NCBI RefSeq assembly: GCF_004745485.1
Contig: NZ_RHFG01000001.1
Coordinates: forward strand, 248,001 to 312,000
DNA length: 64,000 bases
Origin: Brevibacterium sp. S22
GTDB lineage: Bacteria; Actinomycetota; Actinomycetes; Actinomycetales; Brevibacteriaceae
Direction: 5' to 3'
The number at the start of each line of letters is the position of its first letter. The first letter of the stretch is position 1. The notes under the pieces were generated by a model. That model searched no databases and was not told where the DNA came from. It was given only the letters and a program-made list of their open reading frames with translations. Position numbers and translations under genes: made by a program. Below, piece after piece: positions 17,429-26,195 of the stretch.

Positions 17429-17568
17429 GCCTGCCCCAGCTGTAGTCCACTTTCAAGACTTGAAACGAAGATGCGTCGAACTACAGCCATGTAGTTAGAA
17501 CTTATCCATTGACAACAAATTGCATCTAACGGCATCATTAAGTCCAATATCCAATGGAGGATGTCTAA
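17429..17568 (+). promoter_or_regulatory. AT-rich promoter region of the LysM gene with nested inverted repeats
   Basis: This region is markedly AT-richer than its surroundings. It contains TTGACA (17509-17514) with a weak -10 candidate CATCAT at 17533-17538, and several inverted repeats: TTTCAA-GAC-TTGAAA (17451-17465), AACTAC-AGCCAT-GTAGTT (17479-17496), and CTGTAGT/ACTACAG enclosing the first. GGAGG lies about 10 bases before the ATG at 17569. Confidence 0.45.
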
Positions 17569-18411
17569 ATGTATCTTTTGATTGCATGTGCGGGTTCCTG
17601 GCTGGTTCTGCTCGGTTCGTTCTTCACCGTATGGACACAGATGCCCCAGCCGCGGACGACCACCGACATCGTCGTCATCGCCATCATCGGCGCGACAGCG
17701 CTCTTGTTCGCGAGGCTCGGTCTCGTCTCTCTGCTGGCACTGCTGCTGCGAATCCTTCCTTCCGGTCGCCTCCGGTCGACCCTTGCGGGCCTGGTCGTGA
17801 CGGCGATGCCGCGGATTCTGGCGTCGAGCGTTCTTGCCATCGTCTCTGCCGGCCTGGTCGTCCACTCCGCTCAGGCGACACCGGTCGCGTCCTCCGGGCC
17901 CGAACCCGTGAATCCGACGGTGACGTCGACGGCTCCGGCCGATCCCGGCTGGCCGACGATCGACGACGACGGCCAGGTTGAGGATGCCCCTGACCAAGCG
18001 GAGTATGCCGACGACGCAGAGTCACCAGAGGAATCCGAGTCACCGGAACGAACACATCTGCCCGATCCCGGATGGCCCACCGAACCGCCGCCGGGCAATG
18101 CGCATTCATCACCCCCGAGTAACTCTGGCACGGACAGCTCCGGAGAATCAGATCAGGATGACGAATCCGACCGCGGTGGGACACCAGATCGGCCCGGAGT
18201 GGGCGACGACGCTTCTGTCCCCGCAGGTTCCGGAACCTCCACACACGTTGTGGCTCAGGGTGAGAGCCTGTGGTCGATCGCGGCCGGGCTGACCGACTCT
18301 GCTGAAGAGACTCCGCAGCTCGTCGCTGCAGTCTATGCCGCCAACGAGGACACCATCGGACCCGATCCGAGCCTCATCATTGCAGGTCAGAGATTGGAGA
18401 TCCAGACATGA
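17569..18411 (+). CDS. Membrane-anchored LysM-domain protein
   Basis: 280 aa. Three hydrophobic segments lie in the first about 105 residues (ACAGSWLVLLGSFFTVW; IVVIAIIGATALLFARLGLV; ILASSVLAIVSAGLVV). A long acidic, proline- and serine-rich linker (about 108-220) follows and then a C-terminal LysM domain (THVVAQGESLWSIAAGL to SLIIAGQRLEIQT). LysM binds peptidoglycan glycans, so the protein probably tethers the membrane to the wall. It overlaps the next gene by 4 bp (ATGA). A LysM protein followed by an Rv3235-like gene and then secA1 is a familiar actinobacterial order. Confidence 0.83.
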   Translation: MYLLIACAGSWLVLLGSFFTVWTQMPQPRTTTDIVVIAIIGATALLFARLGLVSLLALLLRILPSGRLRSTLAGLVVTAMPRILASSVLAIVSAGLVVHSAQATPVASSGPEPVNPTVTSTAPADPGWPTIDDDGQVEDAPDQAEYADDAESPEESESPERTHLPDPGWPTEPPPGNAHSSPPSNSGTDSSGESDQDDESDRGGTPDRPGVGDDASVPAGSGTSTHVVAQGESLWSIAAGLTDSAEETPQLVAAVYAANEDTIGPDPSLIIAGQRLEIQT

Positions 18412-18869
18412 CCGCCCCGCTCACTCTGACCCGACCGCAGGCTGCGGTGCCGCCTCGGCGACAGGTCGCTTCGCCGTCCACGGCACAGTCTTCTCGCAAC
18501 CCGATCCGAGGTCAGGATTTCGCAGACGAGCGGGCGCGGATCGCGGCCACGGCCACCTCGTTGGCGGTTGCCTGTCTCGAGGTCCTCTCCGGTGTCAGAC
18601 GCAGCGAGACGATCGCCCGCTGGGTCGAACCGGAGCTGCTGGCGAAGATCGATCACCGCTGTCAGCTGCGCGCCGAGGTGGCGCCGCAGCGGGCGACCGT
18701 ACCCGGGGCGCGTACGGTGCAGCCGGGCACGGCACATGTGTGCCAGGTCAGCCCAGAGGTCGCCGAGGTCACGGTCATCGTCGCCGCCGCCAACCGCGTC
18801 CGGGCGGTGGCAGTCCGCTTGGAGCTGCTCACCACCCGGTGGACGCTGACTGCACTGCAGACGATGTGA
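18408..18869 (+). CDS. Rv3235-family protein of unknown function
   Basis: 153 aa with a disordered N-terminus (about 35 residues rich in Pro, Ala and Ser) and a folded region containing ATATSLAVACLEVLSGVRRS and ETIARWVEPELLAKI. A C-terminal part, VTVIVAAANRVRAVAVRLE...RWTLTALQTM, resembles the Rv3235 family encoded next to secA in mycobacteria and relatives. No function is known. Its start overlaps the LysM stop, so the two are co-translated. It converges with secA1, 18 bp away. Confidence 0.72.
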   Translation: MTAPLTLTRPQAAVPPRRQVASPSTAQSSRNPIRGQDFADERARIAATATSLAVACLEVLSGVRRSETIARWVEPELLAKIDHRCQLRAEVAPQRATVPGARTVQPGTAHVCQVSPEVAEVTVIVAAANRVRAVAVRLELLTTRWTLTALQTM

Positions 18870-18887
18870 GCCGCCGAGGGATCTGGG

Positions 18888-21596
18888 TCAGTTCTTCGCC
18901 TTCTTCTTCGCGCGACGTTCAGCGCGGTTGGCCGGGGCCGCTTCGTCATCGTCCTCCGTTTCGGAGACCGAGGAGGAACCGGCCTCGGACGGGGCCGACA
19001 GCTGCATCTTCGGAGTCTTGTGACGCAGCTCCTCAGCATCGACTTCGACCTCGGGCTCGCCGTCGTCGGTGCCCGCTGAGGAAGTCACCTGAACCTGCAG
19101 CGTGTTGGTCAGGCGGACGACGTCCTCCTTGATCCCATCCTGCATGGTCTTGAACATGTCGAAGCCCTCACGCTGGTATTCGACCAGCGGGTCCTTCTGG
19201 GCCATGGCGCGCAGTCCGATCCCGTTCTTCAGATAGTCCATCTCATAGAGGTGTTCGCGCCAGCGCTTGTCGATGACGGAGAGCACCACGCGGCGTTCGA
19301 GTTCGCGGGTGGCTTCCTCACCGAGTTCCTCTTCGCGCTGGGAGTAGAACACGCCGAGATCGGACTGGATCTCCTGGTTGAGTCGGTTCTTCGTGAGGTT
19401 TCCAAGACCGCCGAGTTCCTCGGCGAGGTCTTCGGAGCTGATCGACGGTGAGTAGATCTTTCCGAGGGCGTCGAAGAGCTCGTCGATCTGCCAGTCCTCG
19501 ACCGGTCCCGTGGTCGCTTCGGCAACGTAGGCGTCGATGACCTCTTCGCGGAATTTAGCGACCTGCTCTTCGAGATCAGCGCCGTCGAGGACTCGGCGAC
19601 GCTCGTCGTAGATGACGGTGCGCTGGCGGTTGAGAACGTCGTCGTATTTGAGCACGTTCTTGCGCTGTTCGGCATTGCGCTGCTCGATCTGTGACTGGGC
19701 TGAGAGGATGGCGCGTGAGACCATCTTCGATTCCAGGGGCACATCGTCGGGCACATTTGCCGTGGCCATGATCCGTTCGGCGGCTCCCGAGCCGAACAGG
19801 CGCATGAGGTCATCGGTCAGCGACAGGTAGAACCGCGATTCGCCGGGGTCTCCCTGACGGCCGGAACGTCCGCGCAGCTGGTTGTCGATGCGCCTGGATT
19901 CGTGCCGTTCGGTGCCGAGCACGTAGAGTCCCCCGAGCTCGACGACCTCTTCGGCCTCTTCCTTGACCTTGTCCTCGGCGGCTTTCAGCACAGCCGGCCA
20001 TTCGGACTCGTACTGATCCTCATTCTCGGCCGGGTCGAGGCCGCGACGTTCCATTTCCGCGACCGCGAGGAACTCGGCGTTGCCGCCGAGCATGATGTCG
20101 GTACCGCGGCCGGCCATGTTCGTGGCCACCGTGACAGCGCTCTTGCGTCCGGCCATCGCCACGATCGAGGCCTCACGGGCGTGGTTCTTCGCGTTGAGGA
20201 CCTCATGCTTGACACCGCGTTTGGCCAGATGCTTCGACAGGTATTCGCTCTTCTCGACGCTGGTCGTGCCGACGAGGACCGGTTGTCCGGTCTCGTGGCG
20301 CTCGACGATGTCGTCGACGACGGCATCGAACTTCGCGACCTCGTTCTTGTACACGAAGTCGGATTCGTCGACTCGCTGCATCGGCTTGTTCGTCGGAATC
20401 GGGACGACACCGAGCTTGTAGGTGGACATGAACTCCGCGGCCTCGGTCTCGGCCGTACCGGTCATGCCGGAGAGCTTCTCGTAGAGACGGAAGAAGTTCT
20501 GCAGGGTGATCGTCGCCAGGGTCTGGTTCTCGGCCTGGACCTTCACCCCTTCCTTCGCCTCGATGGCTTGGTGCAGGCCTTCGTTGTAGCGGCGGCCCTT
20601 GAGCACACGACCGGTGTGCTCGTCGACGATGAGGACCTCGCCGTCGAGGACGACGTAGTCTTTGTCCTTCTTGAACAGCTCCTTGGCGCGGATGGCATTG
20701 TTGAGGAAGCTGATGAGCGGGGTGTTCTCCGCGTCGTAGAGGTTGCCGATGCCCAGGTAGTCCTCGACGCGTTCGATGCCGGGTTCGAGGACGCCGACGG
20801 TGCGCTTCTTCTCGTCGACCTCATAGTCGCGGTCGGTTTTCAGGCGCTTGACGACCTTGGCGAATTCGTCGTACCAGCGGTTCGCATCACCTTCGGCAGG
20901 ACCGGAGATGATGAGCGGGGTACGTGCCTCGTCGATGAGGATCGAGTCGACCTCATCGACGATGGCGAAGGAGTGTCCGCGCTGCACGAGCTCATCGGCT
21001 GACCATGCCATGTTGTCGCGCAGGTAGTCGAAGCCGAATTCGTTGTTCGTGCCGTAGGTGATATCCGCGGCGTACTGCTTGCGGCGCAGGTCCGAGGGCA
21101 TGTTCGCCTGGATGCATCCGGTCTCCATGCCCAGGAAGCGGAACACGCGTCCCATCAGTTCGGACTGATAAGTGGCCAGATAGTCGTTCACCGTGATGAT
21201 GTGGACCGGATTGCCGGTGAGAGCGTTGAGGTAGGCCGGTGCCGTGGCGACCAGGGTTTTGCCCTCACCGGTCTTCATCTCTGCGATATTGCCCAAGTGC
21301 AGGGCGGCGCCGCCCATGAGCTGAACGTCGAAGTGTCGCAGACCCAAAGTCCGGCTCGATGCTTCGCGCACGGCGGCGAAGGCTTCTGGAAGCAGGGAGT
21401 CGAGGCTCTCGCCGTCCTTGAAGCGCTCCTTGAACCGGCCGGTTTCCTCACGCAGTTCGGTGTCGGTCATCTCGCTGAACTCATCGGACAGCTGATTGAT
21501 GGCATCCGTGTATCGGCGGAGCTTCTTCAGAGTTCTGCCTTCACCTGTGCGCAGAAGCTTCTCGAGGAAATTAGCCACTTTTCTCCTAATCGGCAT
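18888..21596 (-). CDS. secA1: Preprotein translocase ATPase SecA (SecA1)
   Basis: 902 aa, the motor of the general secretion pathway. It has the Walker A motif MKTGEGKT (about 107-114), [20 protein letters not shown], a [18 protein letters not shown] motif [20 protein letters not shown] region, [20 protein letters not shown], and the wing/scaffold helices after it. The C-terminus ends in a basic [11 protein letters not shown] tail without the zinc-binding SEC-C cysteines, as is common in actinobacterial SecA1. It lies downstream of the hpf and YcaQ-like genes on the same strand, 36 bp from the latter. Essential housekeeping function. Confidence 0.97.
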   Translation of the reverse strand: MPIRRKVANFLEKLLRTGEGRTLKKLRRYTDAINQLSDEFSEMTDTELREETGRFKERFKDGESLDSLLPEAFAAVREASSRTLGLRHFDVQLMGGAALHLGNIAEMKTGEGKTLVATAPAYLNALTGNPVHIITVNDYLATYQSELMGRVFRFLGMETGCIQANMPSDLRRKQYAADITYGTNNEFGFDYLRDNMAWSADELVQRGHSFAIVDEVDSILIDEARTPLIISGPAEGDANRWYDEFAKVVKRLKTDRDYEVDEKKRTVGVLEPGIERVEDYLGIGNLYDAENTPLISFLNNAIRAKELFKKDKDYVVLDGEVLIVDEHTGRVLKGRRYNEGLHQAIEAKEGVKVQAENQTLATITLQNFFRLYEKLSGMTGTAETEAAEFMSTYKLGVVPIPTNKPMQRVDESDFVYKNEVAKFDAVVDDIVERHETGQPVLVGTTSVEKSEYLSKHLAKRGVKHEVLNAKNHAREASIVAMAGRKSAVTVATNMAGRGTDIMLGGNAEFLAVAEMERRGLDPAENEDQYESEWPAVLKAAEDKVKEEAEEVVELGGLYVLGTERHESRRIDNQLRGRSGRQGDPGESRFYLSLTDDLMRLFGSGAAERIMATANVPDDVPLESKMVSRAILSAQSQIEQRNAEQRKNVLKYDDVLNRQRTVIYDERRRVLDGADLEEQVAKFREEVIDAYVAEATTGPVEDWQIDELFDALGKIYSPSISSEDLAEELGGLGNLTKNRLNQEIQSDLGVFYSQREEELGEEATRELERRVVLSVIDKRWREHLYEMDYLKNGIGLRAMAQKDPLVEYQREGFDMFKTMQDGIKEDVVRLTNTLQVQVTSSAGTDDGEPEVEVDAEELRHKTPKMQLSAPSEAGSSSVSETEDDDEAAPANRAERRAKKKAKN

Positions 21597-21632
21597 GTCT
21601 GCCGGACAACAACTCGAACGACTGTATAGCCC

Positions 21633-22874
21633 CTAGCTTAATGGCAGGTGAGTACCTTCGAAGTCCACGGCTCTCAGACCCAGCCATGCAGCCATCGTCT
21701 TGAGCTCGGCAGCCAGTTCCGTGGTGTGCTCCTCCCCCGGCTCCCATGTCACCGTGTGAGCGCGCAGGATTCCTGCAGCCCGGTCCCGGTGCAGATCCAC
21801 CCGCCCGACGAGTCGATCGCCGAGGAGGAACGGAGTCACGTAGTAGCCGTGGACCCGTTTGGCGGCCGGAGTGTAGATCTCGATGCGGTAGTGGAAGTCG
21901 AAGAGCCATTCGATGCGCGGACGATAGAAGACCAACGGGTCGAACGGCGCCAGCAGTGCTCGAGCGGTCACTGTGCGCGGAGTCCGTGCCTCATGCCATT
22001 TCAGAGCTGGGACCCCTTCGACATCGACTTCACGGAGTTCGCCCGAGGCGATGAGCTCGGTGACCGCGGCGTCGGTCGGTGCGCGCCGCTGCCGAAAGTA
22101 GTCGGCGATGTCCTCGGGCCTGGCGACTCCCAAGGCCCGTGCGGCGATGCGGGTGAGTTCGAGGACGTTGTTCTCGACCCCGGAGATCCCGCGCGGAAGC
22201 TGCGCATTCGGGTCGAGTCCCAATCGAGGATCCTCCGGCGGCCCATAGCTCAGAGGGATCTCAGGCAGCTCTGGCGAGACGTCGCGAGCCAGTGCATAGA
22301 TGCGTTCGAAGTGGTCATTGCGCCCCGAGGCGCTGATGATTCCACCGGCGAACAGTGCTTCGAGGGCGACTTTCACCTGGCTGGGATTCCAACCCCAATG
22401 GCCACGGTGTGTCTCCGGCAGATCATGGTCGACCACCTCGGCGACCTCCCGTGCCGTCTTCGGCCCCGAGGAGAGAGCGGTGAGGACGGAGGACTGGAGA
22501 TTCCGGAATTCTTCGCCGGTCTCCGGATGGCGCTGTCCGAAGTCATTGCGCCACCATTCGCTGTGGGCCCGGGCGAAGTGCTTCCACGTCTGCGGCGGAA
22601 CGAAGGCCGCGGCATGCGCCCAGTATTCGACGCCCATGCGCGGTGAGGAATAGAACAGACGGTCCAGGGTCTCCCGCGGATAGGGACCGAGACGGGAGAA
22701 GTAGGGCAGATAGTGAGAGCGGACGACTCGCGCGACGGAGTCGATCTGGGTCAGCCCCAAGGTGGCGAAGACGGACTTGAGGTGCCGGGCGGTGACTTTC
22801 GCCGGACGCTGACGGTCCAGTCCGGTCGCCGCGATCGCTGTCCTGCGGGCCGCGGCCCGTGTCATCCTCTGCAT
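21633..22874 (-). CDS. YcaQ/AlkX-like DNA glycosylase (winged-helix, HTH_42 family)
   Basis: 413 aa. The N-terminus carries FATLGLTQIDSVARVVRSHY, including a Q-I-D triad. In the AlkX/YcaQ branch of the HTH_42 superfamily a Q-phi-D motif is catalytic, whereas AlkZ uses Q-phi-Q. Later blocks such as YYVTPFLLGDRLVGRVDLHRD and ARALLAPFDPLVFYRPRIEW are family hallmarks. AlkX unhooks DNA interstrand crosslinks and other bulky adducts. The gene stands between the hpf terminator palindrome and secA1. Confidence 0.82.
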   Translation of the reverse strand: MQRMTRAAARRTAIAATGLDRQRPAKVTARHLKSVFATLGLTQIDSVARVVRSHYLPYFSRLGPYPRETLDRLFYSSPRMGVEYWAHAAAFVPPQTWKHFARAHSEWWRNDFGQRHPETGEEFRNLQSSVLTALSSGPKTAREVAEVVDHDLPETHRGHWGWNPSQVKVALEALFAGGIISASGRNDHFERIYALARDVSPELPEIPLSYGPPEDPRLGLDPNAQLPRGISGVENNVLELTRIAARALGVARPEDIADYFRQRRAPTDAAVTELIASGELREVDVEGVPALKWHEARTPRTVTARALLAPFDPLVFYRPRIEWLFDFHYRIEIYTPAAKRVHGYYVTPFLLGDRLVGRVDLHRDRAAGILRAHTVTWEPGEEHTTELAAELKTMAAWLGLRAVDFEGTHLPLS

Positions 22875-22888
22875 ATCCCCACGCTATA

Positions 22889-22964
22889 CCCCAAATTGCT
22901 ACCTGACGGCGGCTCTGCAACCTTGCGCAAGGTTGCAGAGCCGCCGTCAGGTAGTAATTTGGGG
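22889..22964 (-). terminator. 76-bp near-perfect palindrome behind hpf (transcription end/cruciform)
   Basis: Two 38-nt arms meet at the centre TTGC|GCAA (between 22926 and 22927) with no spacer; pairing holds over the whole length except one G-T wobble (22898/22955). The right edge abuts the hpf stop codon at 22965. It is most simply the hpf terminator, but it is far longer than a terminator needs. Confidence 0.75.
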
Positions 22965-23627
22965 TCAGTCTATGGCTTCTTCGAGCTCGTGGTCGAGCGC
23001 GATGACTCCGTAGCTCCAGCCCTTGCGGCGGTAGACGACGGAGGGTTTGCTCGACTCCTCATCGATGAACAGGTAGAAGTCGTGTCCGACGAGTTCCATT
23101 CGGTTCAGGGCCTCTTCGATGCCGATCGGTGAGGCGTTGAAGGTCTTCTCACGCAGCACCACCGGCGAATCGCCTTCGGCCTTGATCCGCCCGTTCGTCT
23201 GATCGACGCTGCGGTCCTCATCAGGCTTCGCATCATCTGCGTCCGCGTCGGGGATCATCGGTTCGGCCACCGGCATCTTCGCCAGCACCTCGGCCGTGGA
23301 TTCCTTGCGGTGATGGCCCGAACGCGGCACCTTATGCCGGTCCCTCGCTCGCCTCAGACGTTCGACGAGCTTCGCCCATGCCAGATCGAGTGCCGCATAT
23401 TTGTCGCTTGCCATGGCCTCTGCCCGAATTGCCGGCCCTTTCGCCACAACCGTGAGCTCAACTCGCTCACTCGTCTCGGGCTGGCGGGAGTTCTTTTCGT
23501 GAGTGACATGCACTTCGACACGCTGAGCACGAGGGGCAAGCTGTTCGACTTTGGCGATCTTGTCCTCGATGTGGGCTCGAAAGCTGTCGGAGATGGTCAG
23601 TTGACGGCCGTTGACAACGATGTCCAT
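22965..23627 (-). CDS. hpf: Long-form ribosome hibernation promoting factor
   Basis: 220 aa. The N-terminal domain (about 1-105) begins MDIVVNGRQLTISDSFRAHI, and the 55-residue C-terminal dimerisation domain contains MELVGHDFYLFIDEES and VVYRRKGWSYGVIAL. An acidic linker (ADADDAKPDEDRS) joins them. Long HPF alone drives 100S ribosome dimer formation in stationary phase or stress. It is part of the minus-strand series from mtrA, following comF by 65 bp; a TATAAC -10-like hexamer at 23692-23697 hints at its own promoter. Confidence 0.95.
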   Translation of the reverse strand: MDIVVNGRQLTISDSFRAHIEDKIAKVEQLAPRAQRVEVHVTHEKNSRQPETSERVELTVVAKGPAIRAEAMASDKYAALDLAWAKLVERLRRARDRHKVPRSGHHRKESTAEVLAKMPVAEPMIPDADADDAKPDEDRSVDQTNGRIKAEGDSPVVLREKTFNASPIGIEEALNRMELVGHDFYLFIDEESSKPSVVYRRKGWSYGVIALDHELEEAID

Positions 23628-23692
23628 GATGTGTCCTTAGCGACTCGTTCTTCGGATTCATCCGATCCCATGCCCTTGGATGGGTACCACCG

Positions 23693-24415
23693 TTATACAG
23701 TAAAGGGAGAGACAAATCGAGTGCCCCCGCGACCGAGCCCGAGAACAGCTCCAACAGCGGGTCTGATCTGCACCGATGCTAGCAAGCGTGTGCTTTCTGC
23801 CAAGGTAGCGCCGGTGGTGGAGAAGTCGTCGATGAGCAGATCTGCAGACGCGGAACCTGCGCCTGAGGCCGGACGTGATCCGGGAATCCCAGCAATTCTC
23901 CTCCGGTCGAGATATTGAGTCCGCTCCGCGTTCTGTGCACGCTCAATCGCTCCGAGCCCGACCTGGTCGCGCGAGCGCTTCGCCGAGAGCACATCATGGA
24001 CTTCCATGGGCAGCTCCGGCGACAGCTCCTTCGCCCGATTCGCCAAGGCGGCAGTATGCGATCCGCCACGACGACGTCTGGCTCGATCCGAGCTGGGCGC
24101 TGGGAAGAGACGGATTGCTCCGCCGGAGTATCCGATGAGGTCGAGTGCAGCGACGATCGAACGGGTCAGTGCCAGAGCCAACGGATCGAGGATGTCCCGG
24201 CGACCTTCGTCCTTGAAGCCGACGACCATGCGGGAGATCTGCGAGTTGTATTCGCAGACCCCGACGATCGGCATCGTGCCGTAGCGCGGTTCCATCGCCC
24301 GCGGAATCCCTCCCAGCAGCTGCAGGCAGCGGGTGCACAAGGAGACGTTCTCCCGCCCGCATCCGGCGCACCGGCGGGGCAGGAGCAGTTCGCCGAACTC
24401 CTCGAGCAGCCCCAT
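23693..24415 (-). CDS. comF: ComF-family phosphoribosyltransferase-like protein
   Basis: 240 aa. An N-terminal zinc finger has four cysteines (CAGCGRENVSLCTRC, residues 16-30). The C-terminal PRTase domain has the phosphate-binding loop LLIDDFSTTGATLAEST. ComF proteins are needed for DNA uptake in competent bacteria; in actinobacteria, where natural competence is rarely shown, their job is unclear. The order lpqB-comF-hpf-secA is conserved across the phylum. It begins 55 bp downstream of lpqB. Confidence 0.88.
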   Translation of the reverse strand: MGLLEEFGELLLPRRCAGCGRENVSLCTRCLQLLGGIPRAMEPRYGTMPIVGVCEYNSQISRMVVGFKDEGRRDILDPLALALTRSIVAALDLIGYSGGAIRLFPAPSSDRARRRRGGSHTAALANRAKELSPELPMEVHDVLSAKRSRDQVGLGAIERAQNAERTQYLDRRRIAGIPGSRPASGAGSASADLLIDDFSTTGATLAESTRLLASVQIRPAVGAVLGLGRGGTRFVSPFTV

Positions 24416-24470
24416 GGGAGCAATCTACTATGCTCAGCCAGCCCCGGTCAGCCGTGCTCGACCCGACCGG

Positions 24471-26195
24471 TCAGCCGGGATAGGACGGGTCCTTGGCGGC
24501 GACGTCGACGAGCTTCTGCCACGCATTCGAGTTGTAGCTGTACAGGGCACCATCAGAGCTGGTGACCAGGATCGAGCGTCCATCCACCCCTCCTGCGATG
24601 CGGCTTCCGTCCGAGACTTCGCCCAGCTGTTCTGCAGGGCCGGTGACTCCGATGCGGAACGGCTGCACAGAATCTCCTTCTTCAGCGGCCAGTGCCACCA
24701 GAGAAGTCGATCCCGCCCAGGAGACGTCCTTGATCTCGTCGAAGCTCGCGCCCACTTCGATCGGTGTCTCGGAGACCTGGCCCGACGGATTGCCCGCCTT
24801 GTCCCGCGGCACACCGACCACATCGACGCGGTCCGGCTCTCCCTTGTGCCGGCTGAGCAGAGCGACGCGGGTGCCGTCTCGAGAGACCTCGATATCGACG
24901 AGCTGCCGACCGTTGAGGAAATCGGCGGCCACGGTGAAGGCTTCGCCGTCACGGCCGACCGCCTTGAGCTCGCCCTTGTTCTCCGCCTCACCTGTCCAGG
25001 TCGTGTTGAAGCGATCGATGCTGGGGCGCACGAGCTTCTCGCCTTTGAAGACCGGGGTGGCGTCGACGGCGTCGGACCTCAGCCGCATGAGCTGTTTGCC
25101 GTCATCGGCCAGGTACACATACAGGGAGTCGTCCAGCGACACCGCGGGGTCACTCGCCTTCGCCTTCTTCAGGTCCGGACTGTTCTCGACCTTGGCGAGG
25201 GTCGTTCCCGAGACTCGGGAGAGTCGGTTGTCGGCGAGCACGACGGGCGGTCCGTCGACCTGGACCGAGGTGTCGGTCTTCGGCTGCAGGCTGGCCGGCA
25301 CGGTCTGTCCGCCGATGGTCAGCTCGATCGCCGAGATCGAGGGAATCACCTGCAGAGTCGTGGCGATCTGCTGTCGGATCAGTCCCTTCTCACGGTCCGA
25401 CGGGGCCGGGTTCTGCGGTCCCAGGGCAACATGGGCGACGCCGTTATCGATGGTGACCACATTCGAATCGCTCAGCTTCGCCCCGTCGGGGATCCCGGTG
25501 ATCACGGCACCGGACAGGTAGGGGGCGGGCCCGCTGAGCAGTTCATTCATCAGCACGGTCGGGGTCGAGGAGGACCGGAGGAACCAGCGCGAATCCGGGA
25601 CGAGATAGGAATAGTCGGAGGTGAAGAACTGCAGTGAATAGTTGAGGAAGATCGTACGGAAGTCGGTTTGGCTGATGAGCAGCCCGTCCGGCGCCGAGGA
25701 GATCCTCCACTCCCCGTTCTCCTGCCGCAATGAGAATTCCAGGGTCGATTGGGTGCCCGGTTTGGTGGAGCTGAACACGCCGGAGGAGTCGACGAGGCCG
25801 ACGACCGGAGCCGAGATGCTCATCGTCTTCTGATCGGAGGTGACCCCGACGTTCAAGGAGTCGAGGTCCGTATCGTTCGGCAGCACCGACACCGATTCCT
25901 GCGGGCTCCACTTCTGTGCCTCGCCCTCGGTGAGGAATGACCGAGCCACGGAGAAGTTGTTGCCGGTGCCGGCTCCGGCCCGGAGGAAGCCCCGCACGAT
26001 GTCCGATGGGCTGTCACCGGGTTCCGGACCGTCGGGAATCCGTGCGTTGTTCGCACCCGGATCACTCGAATCGTCTTCGATATGGCCGACAGGTGATGAG
26101 GTCGGGATCGACGAGCAGCCGACGAGCGCAAGGGCTGTGAAGACGGAGACCAGCATGGTCTTCACCCGGAAGCCACGGGATGTCGTGCGCTTCAT
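24471..26195 (-). CDS. lpqB: Lipoprotein LpqB, accessory to the MtrAB system
   Basis: 574 aa. A type II signal peptide ends with the lipobox LVGC (cysteine about residue 27), so the protein is lipid-anchored outside the membrane. A GerMN-like domain lies at about 195-290 and a beta-propeller-like region fills the C-terminal half (DKLYVYLADDGKQLMRLRSD-like blades, SRDGTRVALLSRH). LpqB interacts with the MtrB sensor and modulates MtrA phosphorylation in mycobacteria. Its ATG overlaps the mtrB stop by 4 bp, so mtrA-mtrB-lpqB form one translationally coupled unit. Confidence 0.95.
   Translation of the reverse strand: MKRTTSRGFRVKTMLVSVFTALALVGCSSIPTSSPVGHIEDDSSDPGANNARIPDGPEPGDSPSDIVRGFLRAGAGTGNNFSVARSFLTEGEAQKWSPQESVSVLPNDTDLDSLNVGVTSDQKTMSISAPVVGLVDSSGVFSSTKPGTQSTLEFSLRQENGEWRISSAPDGLLISQTDFRTIFLNYSLQFFTSDYSYLVPDSRWFLRSSSTPTVLMNELLSGPAPYLSGAVITGIPDGAKLSDSNVVTIDNGVAHVALGPQNPAPSDREKGLIRQQIATTLQVIPSISAIELTIGGQTVPASLQPKTDTSVQVDGPPVVLADNRLSRVSGTTLAKVENSPDLKKAKASDPAVSLDDSLYVYLADDGKQLMRLRSDAVDATPVFKGEKLVRPSIDRFNTTWTGEAENKGELKAVGRDGEAFTVAADFLNGRQLVDIEVSRDGTRVALLSRHKGEPDRVDVVGVPRDKAGNPSGQVSETPIEVGASFDEIKDVSWAGSTSLVALAAEEGDSVQPFRIGVTGPAEQLGEVSDGSRIAGGVDGRSILVTSSDGALYSYNSNAWQKLVDVAAKDPSYPG

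Noticed and set aside
14567..18869. The 14-19 kb block as a horizontally acquired island
   Set aside because: No integrase, tRNA or direct-repeat borders; base composition of genes is like the rest, and several members are typical actinobacterial core genes next to secA.
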